Notes: a model not told the origin generated them from the letters alone. A stretch of 64,000 bases of DNA from Microbacterium aurantiacum (GCF_002872075.1 NZ_PGGU01000016.1:672508-736507), one strand, 5' to 3'; positions 41,424-51,213 are shown, counted from the first letter of the stretch. Made by a program: numbers and translations.

Positions 41424-41468
41424 CACGATCGCGGGCCCGCTGCTCCCCTTCGCGGGTCCGCGATCGTG
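41424..41468 (-). terminator. Terminator-like hairpin of the 43.4-41.5 kb operon
   Basis: CACGATCGCGGGCCCGC (41424-41440) pairs with GCGGGTCCGCGATCGTG (41452-41468), 17 bp with one G-U, around an 11-base loop. It starts 10 bases after the stop of the minus-strand membrane-protein gene; a weak TTCCTCTC follows on that strand. Confidence 0.72.
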
Positions 41469-41478
41469 GGTCTGAGAG

Positions 41479-42540
41479 TCAGCCGCCGAGCAGCCGGAGC
41501 ATGTCGCCGCCGAACAGGCTGAACGCCGTGACCCCGGCTGACAGCAGGACGACACCGGCGGTGCCGGCGACCGCCATCACCGAGATGCCGCTTCCGGCCA
41601 GGCGCTGTCCACGCAGTCCGACCGACACACCCGCTCGGATGGCGGCCGCTCCCGGCTTGTCGTCGCGATAGAGCTCGGTGCGCGCGGCGAAGCGACGGTG
41701 GAACTCCTCGGCGAGGACGAGTGCCGCCGCCATGGTGTCGGGTCGGTCGAACCTGGTGCTGTACGGCAGGTACACGTAGAGGCGATCGGAGACGAGTTCG
41801 ATCTCGGCGCCGGATCCGAGGTCGATGACGCGGGCCATCAGATCGGGCGTGAAGATGTAGAGCGCGTCCTGCTGATAGCCCTCAGGAACGATCAGCCGGA
41901 ACACCCGGGCGAATTCGCCTTCCAGCTCCATCCGGGCGGCGCCCCGGCCGAGTCCGAGGGTGGGGATGATGCTACGCTTCCGGTTCGCCAGCACGATGTG
42001 CGGTACGGAGGTGGGCAGCGGCAGCTCGATGAAAGCGAACGGCCGTTGCACGGTCGCACGGTCCTGTCCGCGCGCGATCGAGTGGTGCTTGCCGAGTTCG
42101 AACGGCATACGCGGGTCGTCACCGGCGACGACGGCTCGCTCACGGCCATGCAGAACGCGGGTGAACGCGGCCCCGGGGCGGCGCGTGTGCTCCAGAGTGT
42201 CGGCGTACGCCCAGCCGTTGCGCCAGGCGAAGGCCGCGACCTTCGCACGCCGGCTCAGGTCGACGGCGAACCAGACGAAGCCGATCGCCGCGAGAAGCGG
42301 GTACCCCAGGACGAAGACGCCGAGAATCGGGGCGACCGCGAGGATGTCGCTACGCCCCAGCCACCACAGCGCGACCAGCATCGCTGCGGCGAAGAGCAGG
42401 ACCCCGATCAGGACCGTGAGGAAGCGCCGGTGCACAGGGATGCCGCACGCGCGCTCGTACGCGAGGATGTCCCGATAACCGGCCGATCGGCGGAGGGGAT
42501 CCAGATCGAACGCTACAGGCTCCACGACAGCGTCGCCCAC
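41479..42540 (-). CDS. Hypothetical membrane protein
   Basis: This 353-residue protein is not recognised. It has two adjacent helices near residues 38-90 (FLTVLIGVLLFAAAMLVALWW; ILGVFVLGYPLLAAIGFVWF), then a soluble domain of about 200 residues, and a C-terminal hydrophobic segment (about 320-345). The layout resembles bacterial membrane proteins with an internal DUF3137-like soluble domain, but I cannot confirm that. Its GTG start overlaps the end of the DUF1266 gene by 28 bases, so the two are co-translated and probably work together. Confidence 0.8.
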   Translation of the reverse strand: MGDAVVEPVAFDLDPLRRSAGYRDILAYERACGIPVHRRFLTVLIGVLLFAAAMLVALWWLGRSDILAVAPILGVFVLGYPLLAAIGFVWFAVDLSRRAKVAAFAWRNGWAYADTLEHTRRPGAAFTRVLHGRERAVVAGDDPRMPFELGKHHSIARGQDRATVQRPFAFIELPLPTSVPHIVLANRKRSIIPTLGLGRGAARMELEGEFARVFRLIVPEGYQQDALYIFTPDLMARVIDLGSGAEIELVSDRLYVYLPYSTRFDRPDTMAAALVLAEEFHRRFAARTELYRDDKPGAAAIRAGVSVGLRGQRLAGSGISVMAVAGTAGVVLLSAGVTAFSLFGGDMLRLLGG

Positions 42541-43385
42541 GGGCCGAGGCGCTTCGCCGAGGTCGCCGCCTTGAAGTCCGACCAGCCGTCTCCGTACTTC
42601 TCGTAGGACTTCTCATCGACCTTGCCGTCGCTCCAGTGCATGACGCGACCGGCGATGTAGCTGAGACCGAACTCGGCCCAGGACGAGAATCCGGGCCGGC
42701 CATCCGCGTTGATGCCTCGGATGATCGACCGGGCCTCTGCCGTGTCCGCATGGCCGAGTGCCACTCCCCAGGTCGTGAGCGCGACGGCCTGGCCCAGCGC
42801 GTAGCCGTCGAGGGACTTCACGAAGACCGAAGGCGTGATGACGTCTTTCCCCACGTGCTTGCGTGTCTCCTGCTCGATGTACTCGATCGCGGTCACGAAA
42901 GAGCGTGCGTCGCGCTTGTCTCCGCCTTCCGCGGTGATCGCGGCGAGCCATTCCTTCGCCTTCGGAATCCGGCCGAGGCGTTCGGCGAGTTCGGCGCGCA
43001 CAGCGAGGTACAACGACCACACCTCGCGACGACGGCGCACGGTCGTCAGGCGCTCGATGCCCTCCAGCCACTCGGCACGCGTCTGGACGCCCCACTGATC
43101 GACGAGGGTTTTCTTCTCGCGGTCGCTGAGCCCCGATGCGGTCGGATCGTTCCAGGGGCCGGACGGCAGGTTCGTGATCTGCAGGAAGCCGAGGGCGATC
43201 TCGTTCGCCTCTGTGTCAGTGGTCGAGTAGTCCTCGGACCCCTTCACCTTCGCATCAGGAAGGATCCACACCACGAGGAAGAACAGCACGACGACACCGA
43301 CGATGGCCCATACCCACCACTGCCCGATGAGCCAGCCGATGATCGATCCGATGTCGTTGAAATCGACGCGTGCGAAGGGGTGCAT
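42513..43385 (-). CDS. DUF1266 protein with N-terminal membrane helix
   Basis: The 290-residue protein has one helix near residues 15-45 (GWLIGQWWVWAIVGVVVLFFLV) and a DUF1266 domain. The domain's typical C-terminal pattern is clear: LDGYALGQAVALTTWGVALGHAD and FSSWAEFGLSYIAGRVMHW. The family's function is unknown to me. An AGGAG lies before the ATG. It heads a two-gene operon with the hypothetical membrane protein and diverges from a TetR gene, separated by an operator-like palindrome. Confidence 0.86.
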   Translation of the reverse strand: MHPFARVDFNDIGSIIGWLIGQWWVWAIVGVVVLFFLVVWILPDAKVKGSEDYSTTDTEANEIALGFLQITNLPSGPWNDPTASGLSDREKKTLVDQWGVQTRAEWLEGIERLTTVRRRREVWSLYLAVRAELAERLGRIPKAKEWLAAITAEGGDKRDARSFVTAIEYIEQETRKHVGKDVITPSVFVKSLDGYALGQAVALTTWGVALGHADTAEARSIIRGINADGRPGFSSWAEFGLSYIAGRVMHWSDGKVDEKSYEKYGDGWSDFKAATSAKRLGPWATLSWSL

Positions 43386-43423
43386 GGTGCTCCTGGGGAG
43401 GGAAGGACGGAACTCGCGCTTAG

Positions 43424-43441
43424 ATTGAATGGCTATTCAAT
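43424..43441. promoter_or_regulatory. Candidate TetR operator between the DUF1266 and TetR genes
   Basis: ATTGAAT-GGCT-ATTCAAT is a perfect 7-4-7 inverted repeat in the 119-base divergent intergenic region, in the right place to control both genes. Confidence 0.75.
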
Positions 43442-43504
43442 GAGTAATCTATACGGAGGGAACCCGTTCCAGAAGCCCCGGCGACTCGCAGAGGAGGATG
43501 CCGC

Positions 43505-44173
43505 ATGGTCCGCTCCGAAGAGCAGAATCGTCTGGCGCGCGAACGTTCTCGCGAGAGCATTCTGTCGGCGGCCATCGATCTGTTCAGCGAACGCGGCGTC
43601 GACGGGGCGAGCATCGCCGAGATCACGCGTAGAGCCGGCGTCGCCCAGGGCCTGGTCAACTACTACTTCGGCGGCAAGGAGCAGCTGGTCGCCGCCGTGA
43701 TCGACCGCTGGTTCGAGATGGTCCTCGGGCTCTCCCAGGTCGAAGGCGATGCGAATGCGCGGTTGGCCGGCGTGATCGACGGCGCACTGATGGCCACGGC
43801 CTTCGTGTTGCCGCTGCAGCGCGCCGTTCTCGCGATGCAGCAGCAGCCGTCTACGCATCGACTCTTCGCCGAATCCGAGGAACGGCACGCTGCAGCGGTG
43901 CACACGGCGGAGGACACCGTGCGCGGGATCTTCCGGGAGCGCGGCGACGACGACCCTGCCGTCGAGGAGATCATGCTGCGCACCACGCTCGAGGGCATCA
44001 TCGTGAAGTACGCGGTCTACGGGCACACCTACCCGCTGGAAGCATCCCGCCGATGGGTCTACCGGATCTACGGTCTGCCCCAACCGCACGAGCCGCTCCC
44101 GCTCGCCCCCGGGCAGAAACCTGTTCCAGGGGCCGAGCCGAGACCCCGCGCCGCGGATTCAGCCGGGTTCTGA
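43505..44173 (+). CDS. TetR/AcrR-family transcriptional regulator
   Basis: The 222-residue protein has a TetR helix-turn-helix at residues 12-60 (ARERSRESILSAAIDLFSERGVDGASIAEITRRAGVAQGLVNYYFGGKEQLV). Its C-terminal ligand domain ends in a Pro/Arg-rich tail. GAGGAGG lies upstream of the ATG. Divergence from the DUF1266/membrane-protein operon and the shared palindrome suggest it controls that operon and itself. The ligand is unknown. Confidence 0.92.
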   Translation: MVRSEEQNRLARERSRESILSAAIDLFSERGVDGASIAEITRRAGVAQGLVNYYFGGKEQLVAAVIDRWFEMVLGLSQVEGDANARLAGVIDGALMATAFVLPLQRAVLAMQQQPSTHRLFAESEERHAAAVHTAEDTVRGIFRERGDDDPAVEEIMLRTTLEGIIVKYAVYGHTYPLEASRRWVYRIYGLPQPHEPLPLAPGQKPVPGAEPRPRAADSAGF

Positions 44174-44188
44174 GAACGGGAAGTTCCC

Positions 44189-44209
44189 GATGCCTCGGCC
44201 GAAGGCATC
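44189..44209. terminator. Short hairpin between convergent TetR and permease genes
   Basis: GATGCCT (44189-44195) pairs with AGGCATC (44203-44209) around CGGCCGA. It is stable but short and has no T-run. Confidence 0.45.
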
Positions 44210-44234
44210 CGGGGCCCTGTCGCCGTTGCGAACC

Positions 44235-45575
44235 TTAAGCCGGGTCTCCGCCGAGAGGACCCACAGCCGGGATCGGGCCGCCGTCATCGGCGCCGGTCTT
44301 GCGCCAGCGAGCGATCGCGTTGCCCAGGTGGTAGATCAGCAGGGCTGCGACCGTGCCGAGCACGATCGCGCCGAGCTGGAAGCTGCCCCAGCTCATCGCG
44401 AAGCCGGCGATCGCGATGACGAACGACACGGCGACCGTGTACTGGTTGACCGGGCGCGAGAAGTCGACGCGGTTGTCCACCCAGATCTTGATGCCGATGA
44501 CGCCGATCAGGCCGTACAGGGCGGTGGTCACCCCGCCGAGCACGCCGGCGGGGATCGTGTTGAAGATGACGCCGACCTTCGGCGAGAAGGCGAGCAGGAT
44601 CGCGACGATGCCGGCCACCCAGTACGCCGCGGTCGAGTAGACGCGGGTCGCCGCCATCACGCCGATGTTCTCCCCGTAGGTCGTCGTCCCCGAGCCGCCG
44701 AAGCCGCCGGCGAGGGCAGTCGCGACGCCGTCGGCGACGAGGGCCCGGCCGGTGTGCGTGTTAATCGACGGATCGTTCGTCATGGTCGCGACGCCACGGA
44801 CGTGTCCGACGTTCTCGGCGATGAGCACCAGCACGACGGGCAGGAACATCGGCACGAGGCCCCAGGCCACCGGGTCGCCGACTGCGGCGAGGTGGAAATC
44901 GGGCAGGCCGACCCAGGCCGCCTCGGCGACCCCGTCGAACTTCACCTGGCCGGTGAAGAGGGCGACGACGTAACCGACGATGACGCCGAGGAAGATCGAG
45001 ATCCGCCCCAGGAAGCCGCGGAACAGCACGCTGAAGATCACCACGGCGGCCAGCGTCACGGTGGCGAGCTCCGGCTGCTGTTGGAAGTTGTTCCACGCGG
45101 CCGGCGCGAGGTTGAACCCGATCAGCGCGACGATGGAGCCGGCCACCACCGGGGGCATGAGACGGTCGATCCATCCGGTGCCGACGGCCTGCACCAGGAA
45201 GCCGACGAGGGCGAGCAGTACGCCCGCCGCCACGACCCCGAGGAGCGCTTGCGTGATCTGCTCCGCCGACTCGAGCGCCTGACCGGCGTTGAGCGCCGTG
45301 ATCGGGGCGATGAACGCGAACGAGGAGCCGAGGTAGCTGGGCAGGCGGTTGCGGGTGAGCAGCAGGAACAGCAGGGTGCCGAGGCCCGAGAACAGCAGCG
45401 TCGTCGAGACCGGGAAGCCGGTCAGGATCGGAACCAGGAACGTCGCGCCGAACATCGCGATGACGTGCTGCACGCCGATCGCGATCGTGGCCGGCCAGTT
45501 CAGGCGCTCGTCGGGCCGGACGACGGCGCCGGGCTCGACGGTCCGGCCGTTTCCGTGCAGGTTCCACAGCGGCAT
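44235..45575 (-). CDS. uraA: NCS2-family uracil/xanthine permease
   Basis: The 446-residue protein has about fourteen helices and NCS2 signatures: VQHVIAMFGATFLVPILTG at helix 1, LVLIAENVGHVRG with the substrate-binding Glu near 245, and GGFGGSGTTTYGENIGVMAATRVYS near 290, the UraA-like variant. It imports a nucleobase with protons, most likely uracil. Xanthine cannot be excluded, and several purine genes are nearby. GAGGAGC precedes the ATG. Confidence 0.9.
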   Translation of the reverse strand: MPLWNLHGNGRTVEPGAVVRPDERLNWPATIAIGVQHVIAMFGATFLVPILTGFPVSTTLLFSGLGTLLFLLLTRNRLPSYLGSSFAFIAPITALNAGQALESAEQITQALLGVVAAGVLLALVGFLVQAVGTGWIDRLMPPVVAGSIVALIGFNLAPAAWNNFQQQPELATVTLAAVVIFSVLFRGFLGRISIFLGVIVGYVVALFTGQVKFDGVAEAAWVGLPDFHLAAVGDPVAWGLVPMFLPVVLVLIAENVGHVRGVATMTNDPSINTHTGRALVADGVATALAGGFGGSGTTTYGENIGVMAATRVYSTAAYWVAGIVAILLAFSPKVGVIFNTIPAGVLGGVTTALYGLIGVIGIKIWVDNRVDFSRPVNQYTVAVSFVIAIAGFAMSWGSFQLGAIVLGTVAALLIYHLGNAIARWRKTGADDGGPIPAVGPLGGDPA

Positions 45576-45692
45576 GCGTGCTCCTCAGAGTCGGGGGTGA
45601 AGACTGGGGAAACACTATCGGCTCGCGGGGCACAGCCGAATGGCGCGACGATCACGCCGAGCGGCCCAGCCCGGCGCGCGTCGCTCGCGGCG

Positions 45693-45893
45693 TCAGTCGA
45701 GGACGAAGGTGACCTCGAGCGTCACCTGCCAGTCGGTGATCGCACCGTCGCTGACGCTGACCTTGTGCTCCTTCACCCAGGCGCCGCTCACATTCCGCAG
45801 CGTTTCGCTCGACCTCTCGATTCCGAGTCGGACGGCATCCTCGAAGCTCGTCGTCGAGCGGGCGGTGATGGTGGTGACACGTGCTACGGACAT
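45693..45893 (-). CDS. Dodecin family flavin-binding protein
   Basis: The 66-residue protein matches dodecin in size and pattern (ARVTTITARSTTSFEDAVRLG, then GAWVKEHKVSVSDGAITDWQVTLEVTF). Dodecins form hollow dodecamers that store flavins or coenzyme A; Trp39 in GAWV would stack on the flavin. The start is the ATG at 45893, eight or nine bases after an excellent AAGGAGG. Confidence 0.93.
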   Translation of the reverse strand: MSVARVTTITARSTTSFEDAVRLGIERSSETLRNVSGAWVKEHKVSVSDGAITDWQVTLEVTFVLD

Positions 45894-45981
45894 GGCAATC
45901 CTCCTTGACGGCGTGTGGAGGTCCCATGCAACGCCCAATCCGCTGTGTCCGCAAGAGGCAGCGCGGATCGGGCCGGACGGG

Positions 45982-46860
45982 TCAGGCCCCCAGGCGCTCG
46001 ATCAGTTCGCGATACCGGCCGGCCGTGCGCTCGACGATGTCCTCGGGGAGCACAGGCGGTTCGCCTTCCTGGTCCCAGTTCGCGGCCAGCCAGTCGCGGA
46101 CGATCTGCTTGTCGAAGCTCGCCATCCGCTCGCTCGGCGTCGAACCGGTGCGCCAGGACTCGGCATCCCAGTACCGCGACGAGTCGCTGGTGAGCACCTC
46201 GTCGGCGAGGCGCAGGGTGCCATCGGCATCCGTCCCGAACTCGAACTTCGTGTCGGCGAGGATCAGGCCCTTCTCCTCGGCGATCGCCGCGGCGCGCGCA
46301 TAGATCGCCAGCGACAGTTCGCGCAGCTCGGTGGCGCGCTCCCCTCCGACCAGCTCGACGGTCTGCTCGAACGTGATGTTCTCGTCGTGCTCACCCATCG
46401 GAGCCTTGTACGCGGGGGTGAACAGCGGCTCCGGCAGGCGGTCGCCGTTCTGCAGGCCCTCGGGCAGCGGGATGCCGCAGACGGTGCCGCTCTTCTGGTA
46501 CTCGAGCCATCCGGAGCCGGTGATGTACCCGCGCACCACGCATTCGATGGGCAGCATCTCGAGCGACTGCGCGAGCATCGCCCGCTCGGCGACGGATGCC
46601 GGGATGTCGCCCTCGGCGAGATGATTCGGCACATCGGAGAGCTGTGCGAACCACCACCGACTGAGCCGCGTCAGCAGTGCGCCCTTCTCTGGGATGCCGG
46701 GCGAGAGCACGAAGTCGAACGCGCTGACCCGATCACTGGCGACGACGAGGATGCGGGTGTCCGCAGGATCCTCCGACGCGAACAGGTCGCGCACCTTGCC
46801 GGAATAGATGTGCCGCCAGCCGGGGATGCTCTGCGCCGTGCCTTCAGAAGGAGTGCTCAC
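45982..46860 (-). CDS. purC: Phosphoribosylaminoimidazole-succinocarboxamide synthase
   Basis: The 292-residue ATP-dependent ligase joins aspartate to CAIR in purine synthesis. It shows HIYSGKVRDLFA near the N-terminus, CVVRGYITGSGWLEYQKSGTVCG near 105 and LILADTKFEFG near 195. GTG 46860 lies six bases after GATAAT (46872-46867), a leaderless arrangement that excludes the longer in-frame reading to 47073. It diverges from an acetyltransferase gene, with starts 90 bases apart. Confidence 0.97.
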   Translation of the reverse strand: MSTPSEGTAQSIPGWRHIYSGKVRDLFASEDPADTRILVVASDRVSAFDFVLSPGIPEKGALLTRLSRWWFAQLSDVPNHLAEGDIPASVAERAMLAQSLEMLPIECVVRGYITGSGWLEYQKSGTVCGIPLPEGLQNGDRLPEPLFTPAYKAPMGEHDENITFEQTVELVGGERATELRELSLAIYARAAAIAEEKGLILADTKFEFGTDADGTLRLADEVLTSDSSRYWDAESWRTGSTPSERMASFDKQIVRDWLAANWDQEGEPPVLPEDIVERTAGRYRELIERLGA

Positions 46861-46950
46861 CCTGCCATTATCCCGGTTCGGTCCGTTCCGCCGTTCTCCG
46901 GGACTCAGACTCCGCGCGAGACTCCCGCCTGCGGTGTCTACCCTGGAACC

Positions 46951-47499
46951 GTGCCCGACGACTTCCTCACCGCGCGCCTGCGATTGTCCCGCCCGACCCC
47001 CGCAGATATCGACGCCGTTCACGCGATCAATGCGGACCCCAGAGTGTGGACGCACTTCCCGAGCCTGCGGCACACCGACATCGCCACGACCGTGGCGATG
47101 ATGGAACGCTGGGAGCGCAGCTGGAAGGAAGCGGGACTGGGATCGTCGGTGGTGCGGCTGCGCAGCACGGGGGAGGTGATCGGCAACGGCGGCTGCTCAC
47201 TGCTGCACGATGCGGTGTGGAACGTGGGATACCGGATCGCCGCCGATCATCACGGCCATGGCTATGCGACCGAGATCGCCGGTGCCGCCGTCGAGCACGC
47301 ACGGGAGATCGATCCGGACCGCCCGATCATCGCCTTCCTGGTCGAGCACAATCGCGCCTCCGGCCGGGTGGCCGAGAAGCTCGGGCTGCGCCTGGTGCAC
47401 CGCGGGCCGGATGCCGGCAACCCCGACCCGTCGGTGACGCGCCTGGTCTACGCCGATCGGGAGATGACCCCGGAGCAGCTCGCCGCGACGCTGCGGTAG
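46951..47499 (+). CDS. GNAT-family N-acetyltransferase
   Basis: The 182-residue protein has the RimJ/RimL-like opening TARLRLSRPTPADIDAVHAINADPRVW and acetyl-CoA site VGYRIAADHHGHGYATEIAGAAVEHA, then VEHNRASGRVAEKLGLRLVHRG. The substrate is unknown. GTG 46951 lies six bases after TACCCT (46939-46944), a leaderless arrangement. An MFS exporter gene follows with its own promoter. Confidence 0.9.
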   Translation: MPDDFLTARLRLSRPTPADIDAVHAINADPRVWTHFPSLRHTDIATTVAMMERWERSWKEAGLGSSVVRLRSTGEVIGNGGCSLLHDAVWNVGYRIAADHHGHGYATEIAGAAVEHAREIDPDRPIIAFLVEHNRASGRVAEKLGLRLVHRGPDAGNPDPSVTRLVYADREMTPEQLAATLR

Positions 47500-47539
47500 C
47501 GGTCCGATGCGGGTCGGATGGCGGGTGTAGCGTTGCGCC

Positions 47540-49039
47540 GTGACCTCCCCCGAACGCACGACGACCGGTTCGATCCTGCAGCCGAGCAGCCCGTGGCCGG
47601 CGCTGTGGGCGATGGTGATCGGGTTCTTCATGATCCTCGTCGACACGACGATCGTGTCGGTGGCGAACCCCGCGATCAAGGCCGCGCTCGATCCGGACAC
47701 GAACAACTTCGACAACGTCGTCTGGGTGACCAGCGCCTATCTGCTGGCCTACGCGGTGCCGCTCCTGATCACCGGCAGGCTTGGCGACCGTTTCGGACCG
47801 AAGAACATCTACCTGATCGGTCTCGCGGTCTTCACGCTCGCCTCGCTGTGGTGCGGGCTGTCGACCACCCTGGAAGGCCTGATCGTGGCGCGCGCGGCAC
47901 AGGGCCTGGGGGCGGCGTGCATGACCCCGCAGACGATGGCCGTGATCACCCGCACCTTCCCGCCCGACCGCCGAGGCGCGGCGATGGGGCTGTGGGGAGG
48001 CACGTCCGGCGTCGCGATGCTCGTCGGGCCGCTGGCGGGCGGACTGCTGGTCGACGCCTTCGGGTGGGAGGCGATCTTCTTCGTGAACCTCCCCATCGGC
48101 ATCCTGGGCTTCGTGCTCGCCCTGCTGCTGGTGCCGAAGCTCGAGACGCATCCGCACCGCTTCGACATTCCCGGGGTGTTCCTCAGCGCGGCGGCGCTCT
48201 TCCTCATCGTCTTCGGACTGCAGGAGGGGGAGGCGCACGACTGGGGGATGATCTGGGGCCCCATCTCGGTGTGGGGGCTCATCGCCGCCGGAGTCGTCGT
48301 GCTCGCGCTCTTCCTCTGGTACCAGGCGCGCACCAAGACGGAGCCCCTGGTGCCGATGGCGCTGTTCCGCGACCGCAACTTCTCGTGGTCGAACGTCGCG
48401 ATCGCGACCGTCGGCTTCACCGTGACGAGCATGTCGCTGCCGCTGATGTTCTTTCTCCAGTTGGCCCGCGGACTCACGCCGACCGAGGCGGCACTGCTCA
48501 TGATCCCGATGGCGGTCGCCGCCGGCGTGCTTTCGCCGTTCGCCGGGAAGGTGCTCGACCGCATCGATCCGCGGATCATGCTCGTGCCGGGGCTGCTGCT
48601 CGTCTCCGCGTCGTTGTTCCTGTTCGCCTTCCTGATGAACACCGAGGTCGACACTGCGTGGCTGCTCGTGCCGTCGGCGATCCTCGGGGTCGGGAACGCC
48701 GGCATGTGGGGGCCGCTGGCCACCACGGCCACGCGAAACCTGCCTCGGTTCCAGGCCGGTGCCGGCGCCGGCATCTACAACACCACCCGGACCGTCGGCT
48801 CGGTGCTCGGGTCGGCCGCGATCGCGGCGTTCATGCAGAGCCGCATCGAGGCGAACCTTCCCGGCGCGGGCGATGCACCCGGTGGCATGGGCGGCGGTTC
48901 CCTGCCGCCGGCGGTGGCCGCGCCGTTCGCGGATGCGATGGCGCAGACGATGCTGATGCCGGCAGTGCTCATCCTGGTCGGGGTGATCGCGGTGCTGTTC
49001 CTGCGCGGCAAGCCGTCTTCCGCGGTCGACCTCCGCTAG
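47540..49039 (+). CDS. MFS drug exporter, DHA2/EmrB-QacA type
   Basis: The 499-residue protein has about fourteen helices. The DHA2 motif-A loop GRLGDRFGPKNIYLIG, the ARAAQGLGAACMTPQTMAVITRTFPPDRRG stretch and the motif-C-like LVGPLAGGLLVDAFGWEAIFFVNLPIG identify a proton-driven multidrug exporter. GTG 47540 lies six bases after TAGCGT (47528-47533). The exported compound is unknown; no linked regulator is seen. Confidence 0.93.
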   Translation: MTSPERTTTGSILQPSSPWPALWAMVIGFFMILVDTTIVSVANPAIKAALDPDTNNFDNVVWVTSAYLLAYAVPLLITGRLGDRFGPKNIYLIGLAVFTLASLWCGLSTTLEGLIVARAAQGLGAACMTPQTMAVITRTFPPDRRGAAMGLWGGTSGVAMLVGPLAGGLLVDAFGWEAIFFVNLPIGILGFVLALLLVPKLETHPHRFDIPGVFLSAAALFLIVFGLQEGEAHDWGMIWGPISVWGLIAAGVVVLALFLWYQARTKTEPLVPMALFRDRNFSWSNVAIATVGFTVTSMSLPLMFFLQLARGLTPTEAALLMIPMAVAAGVLSPFAGKVLDRIDPRIMLVPGLLLVSASLFLFAFLMNTEVDTAWLLVPSAILGVGNAGMWGPLATTATRNLPRFQAGAGAGIYNTTRTVGSVLGSAAIAAFMQSRIEANLPGAGDAPGGMGGGSLPPAVAAPFADAMAQTMLMPAVLILVGVIAVLFLRGKPSSAVDLR

Positions 49040-49088
49040 ACGGCCGCGTCGGTTTGCGCTCGCCGCATTCGTCTGCTGGGCTGAGGCG

Positions 49089-49619
49089 ATGACGATCGCT
49101 CTCATCCGCCCCACCACCGAACTGTTCGACAGCTGGTCATCGGCCATGGCTGAATTCGGCGATGGCCACATCGACGGCTCGGGGCTGACCGCTCCGGTGA
49201 CCCCCGACCGGGCCACGCTCGATGCGCTCATCACGAAGGCCACGCTGTTCGCCGACCCGCACGCGGAGCTGCCGGCGGGGTTCGTGCGCGACGACATGTA
49301 CTGGATCGTCGATGGCGCAGAGGTCGTGGGCACGCTGTCGTTCCGTCACGAGCTGAACGACTATCTCCGCGAGGTCGGCGGCCACATCGGCTACGCGGTC
49401 AGGGAATCCCGCCGGCGCCGGGGATATGCATCGGCTGGGCTCGCGCTGAGCCTGGAGCGCGCTCGGGAGGTCGGGCTCGAACGAGTGCTGCTGACGTGCG
49501 ATGACGACAACATCGGATCGGCTCGCACGATCGAGCGTGCCGGCGGCGTGCTGCAGGACGTCACGGACCAGTCGGCCCGCGGACACGGACTGATGCGCCG
49601 CTACTGGATCACGTTGTAG
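49089..49619 (+). CDS. GNAT-family N-acetyltransferase
   Basis: The 176-residue protein has the pattern IGYAVRESRRRRGYASAGLALSLERARE for acetyl-CoA binding near 100-125 and LLTCDDDNIGSARTIERAGGVLQD near 135-160. It is a different subfamily from the other two acetyltransferases here, with a longer N-terminal region of about 60 residues. GAGGCG lies close before the ATG. The substrate is unknown. Confidence 0.9.
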   Translation: MTIALIRPTTELFDSWSSAMAEFGDGHIDGSGLTAPVTPDRATLDALITKATLFADPHAELPAGFVRDDMYWIVDGAEVVGTLSFRHELNDYLREVGGHIGYAVRESRRRRGYASAGLALSLERAREVGLERVLLTCDDDNIGSARTIERAGGVLQDVTDQSARGHGLMRRYWITL

Positions 49620-49737
49620 CAGGCGCAGCCGGAGCGGACCGGCGGCACGGGCGACACGCCGTCGCCGGATAGGGTGGTTGGTCGACGACCATCCCGGCAG
49701 CACATCTGTCGCCGATCCGATCCGAGGAGCATCCGTC

Positions 49738-51213
49738 GTGATCCCCAATCCCTCTCCTGCGCCCGCGCGCCTGCGCACGCTCGGACGCACCGTCGGGGTG
49801 ATGGCGCTCACGGCGTTCATCGCGGCCGGCGCGCTGCTCGGCGGAGCATCCGCCGCCACAGCGGCTGACACCGAGACCTACGTCATCGGAACCGACACGA
49901 CCTTCGCACCGTTCGAGTTCACCGACGAGAACGGCGACCTCGTCGGCATCGACATGGATCTGCTCCGCGCCATCGCGAAGGATCAGGGCTTCGAGGTCGA
50001 GATCCGCCAGCTCGGATTCGACGCGGCCGTCCAGGCGCTGCAGGCCAATCAGGTCGATGCCGTCATGGCGGGCATGTCGATCACCGAGGAGCGCGAGAAG
50101 ACCTTCGACTTCAGCGAGCCGTACTTCACCAGCGGCATCCAGCTCGGAGTCCTCGAGACGAGCGACATCCAGTCGCTCGACGACCTCGACGGCGAGGCCG
50201 TGGCGGTCAAGACGGGGACGCAGGGACAGACCTTCGCGGAGGAGAACCAGGAGAAGTACGGCTTCCGCGTCACGCCCTATCAGGACACCACCGACATGGT
50301 GGACGCCGTCAAGGCCGGCCAGGCTGTCGGCTACTTCGAGGACTTCCCCGTGCTGGCGTACGGCATCCAGCAGGGATCGGGCTTCCGCCTCATCGGCGAG
50401 CCGGAGCTCGGCGGTGAGTACGGTTTCGCGGTCAACAAGGGGCAGAACCCCGAGCTGATCGAGATGTTCAACGCCGGACTGGAGAATCTCCAGGCCTCGG
50501 GTGACTACGACAAGATCGTCGACACCTACCTGGCCGGCGGTGAGGTGTCGGCGCAGGCGACCGACATCTTCTCGGTGGCCGTGAAGTACTGGCCGGCGCT
50601 GATGGAAGGCCTCTGGCTCACGATCCTCGCGACCATCGTCGCGATCGTGGCGGCGTTCATCCTCGGTCTCATCTTCGGCTTCGGGCGAGTATCGGCCTTC
50701 GCGCCGTTCCGCTGGCTGGCCACCGCGTACGTGTACGTCTTCCGAGGCACGCCGATCCTCGTGCAGGCGTTCTTCGTGTTCTTCGCCATCCCGCAACTGT
50801 TCCCCGGACTCACGTTCAACCCCTTCGTCGCCGGCGCGATCACGCTCTCGCTGAACACCGGTGCGTACATGACCGAGATCATCCGCGGCGGCATCCAGGC
50901 GGTCGACCCGGGTCAGTCCGAGGCATCGCGCTCCCTCGGCCTCGGGCACTGGAAGACGATGCAGAAGGTCGTCCTGCCCCAGGCCTTCCGCATCATGATC
51001 CCGTCGTTCGTCAATCAGGGCATCATCACCCTCAAGGACACGTCGCTGATCAGCGTGATCGGACTCGCCGAGCTGACGTTCGTGTCCCGCCAGATCATCG
51101 CCTCGACGTACCTGTCAGCCCAGGTGCTGACGATCGTCGCCGTCATCTACTTCGTCGTGATCACGCTCCTCACGCTGCTCGCGAACCGCCTGGAGAGGAA
51201 GTTCAACGCATGA
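49738..51213 (+). CDS. Fused amino-acid-binding protein and ABC permease
   Basis: The 491-residue protein joins an exported solute-binding domain (signal peptide to about residue 43, ASAATAAD; then [32 protein letters not shown] family 3) to a HisM/GlnP-type permease (about 270-488, [20 protein letters not shown] and [24 protein letters not shown]). The binding domain is thus tethered to its channel, as in Lactococcus GlnP. A polar amino acid, perhaps glutamine, is the probable substrate. GTG 49738 follows GAGGAG by eight bases. The stop overlaps the ATPase start. Confidence 0.93.
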   Translation: MIPNPSPAPARLRTLGRTVGVMALTAFIAAGALLGGASAATAADTETYVIGTDTTFAPFEFTDENGDLVGIDMDLLRAIAKDQGFEVEIRQLGFDAAVQALQANQVDAVMAGMSITEEREKTFDFSEPYFTSGIQLGVLETSDIQSLDDLDGEAVAVKTGTQGQTFAEENQEKYGFRVTPYQDTTDMVDAVKAGQAVGYFEDFPVLAYGIQQGSGFRLIGEPELGGEYGFAVNKGQNPELIEMFNAGLENLQASGDYDKIVDTYLAGGEVSAQATDIFSVAVKYWPALMEGLWLTILATIVAIVAAFILGLIFGFGRVSAFAPFRWLATAYVYVFRGTPILVQAFFVFFAIPQLFPGLTFNPFVAGAITLSLNTGAYMTEIIRGGIQAVDPGQSEASRSLGLGHWKTMQKVVLPQAFRIMIPSFVNQGIITLKDTSLISVIGLAELTFVSRQIIASTYLSAQVLTIVAVIYFVVITLLTLLANRLERKFNA

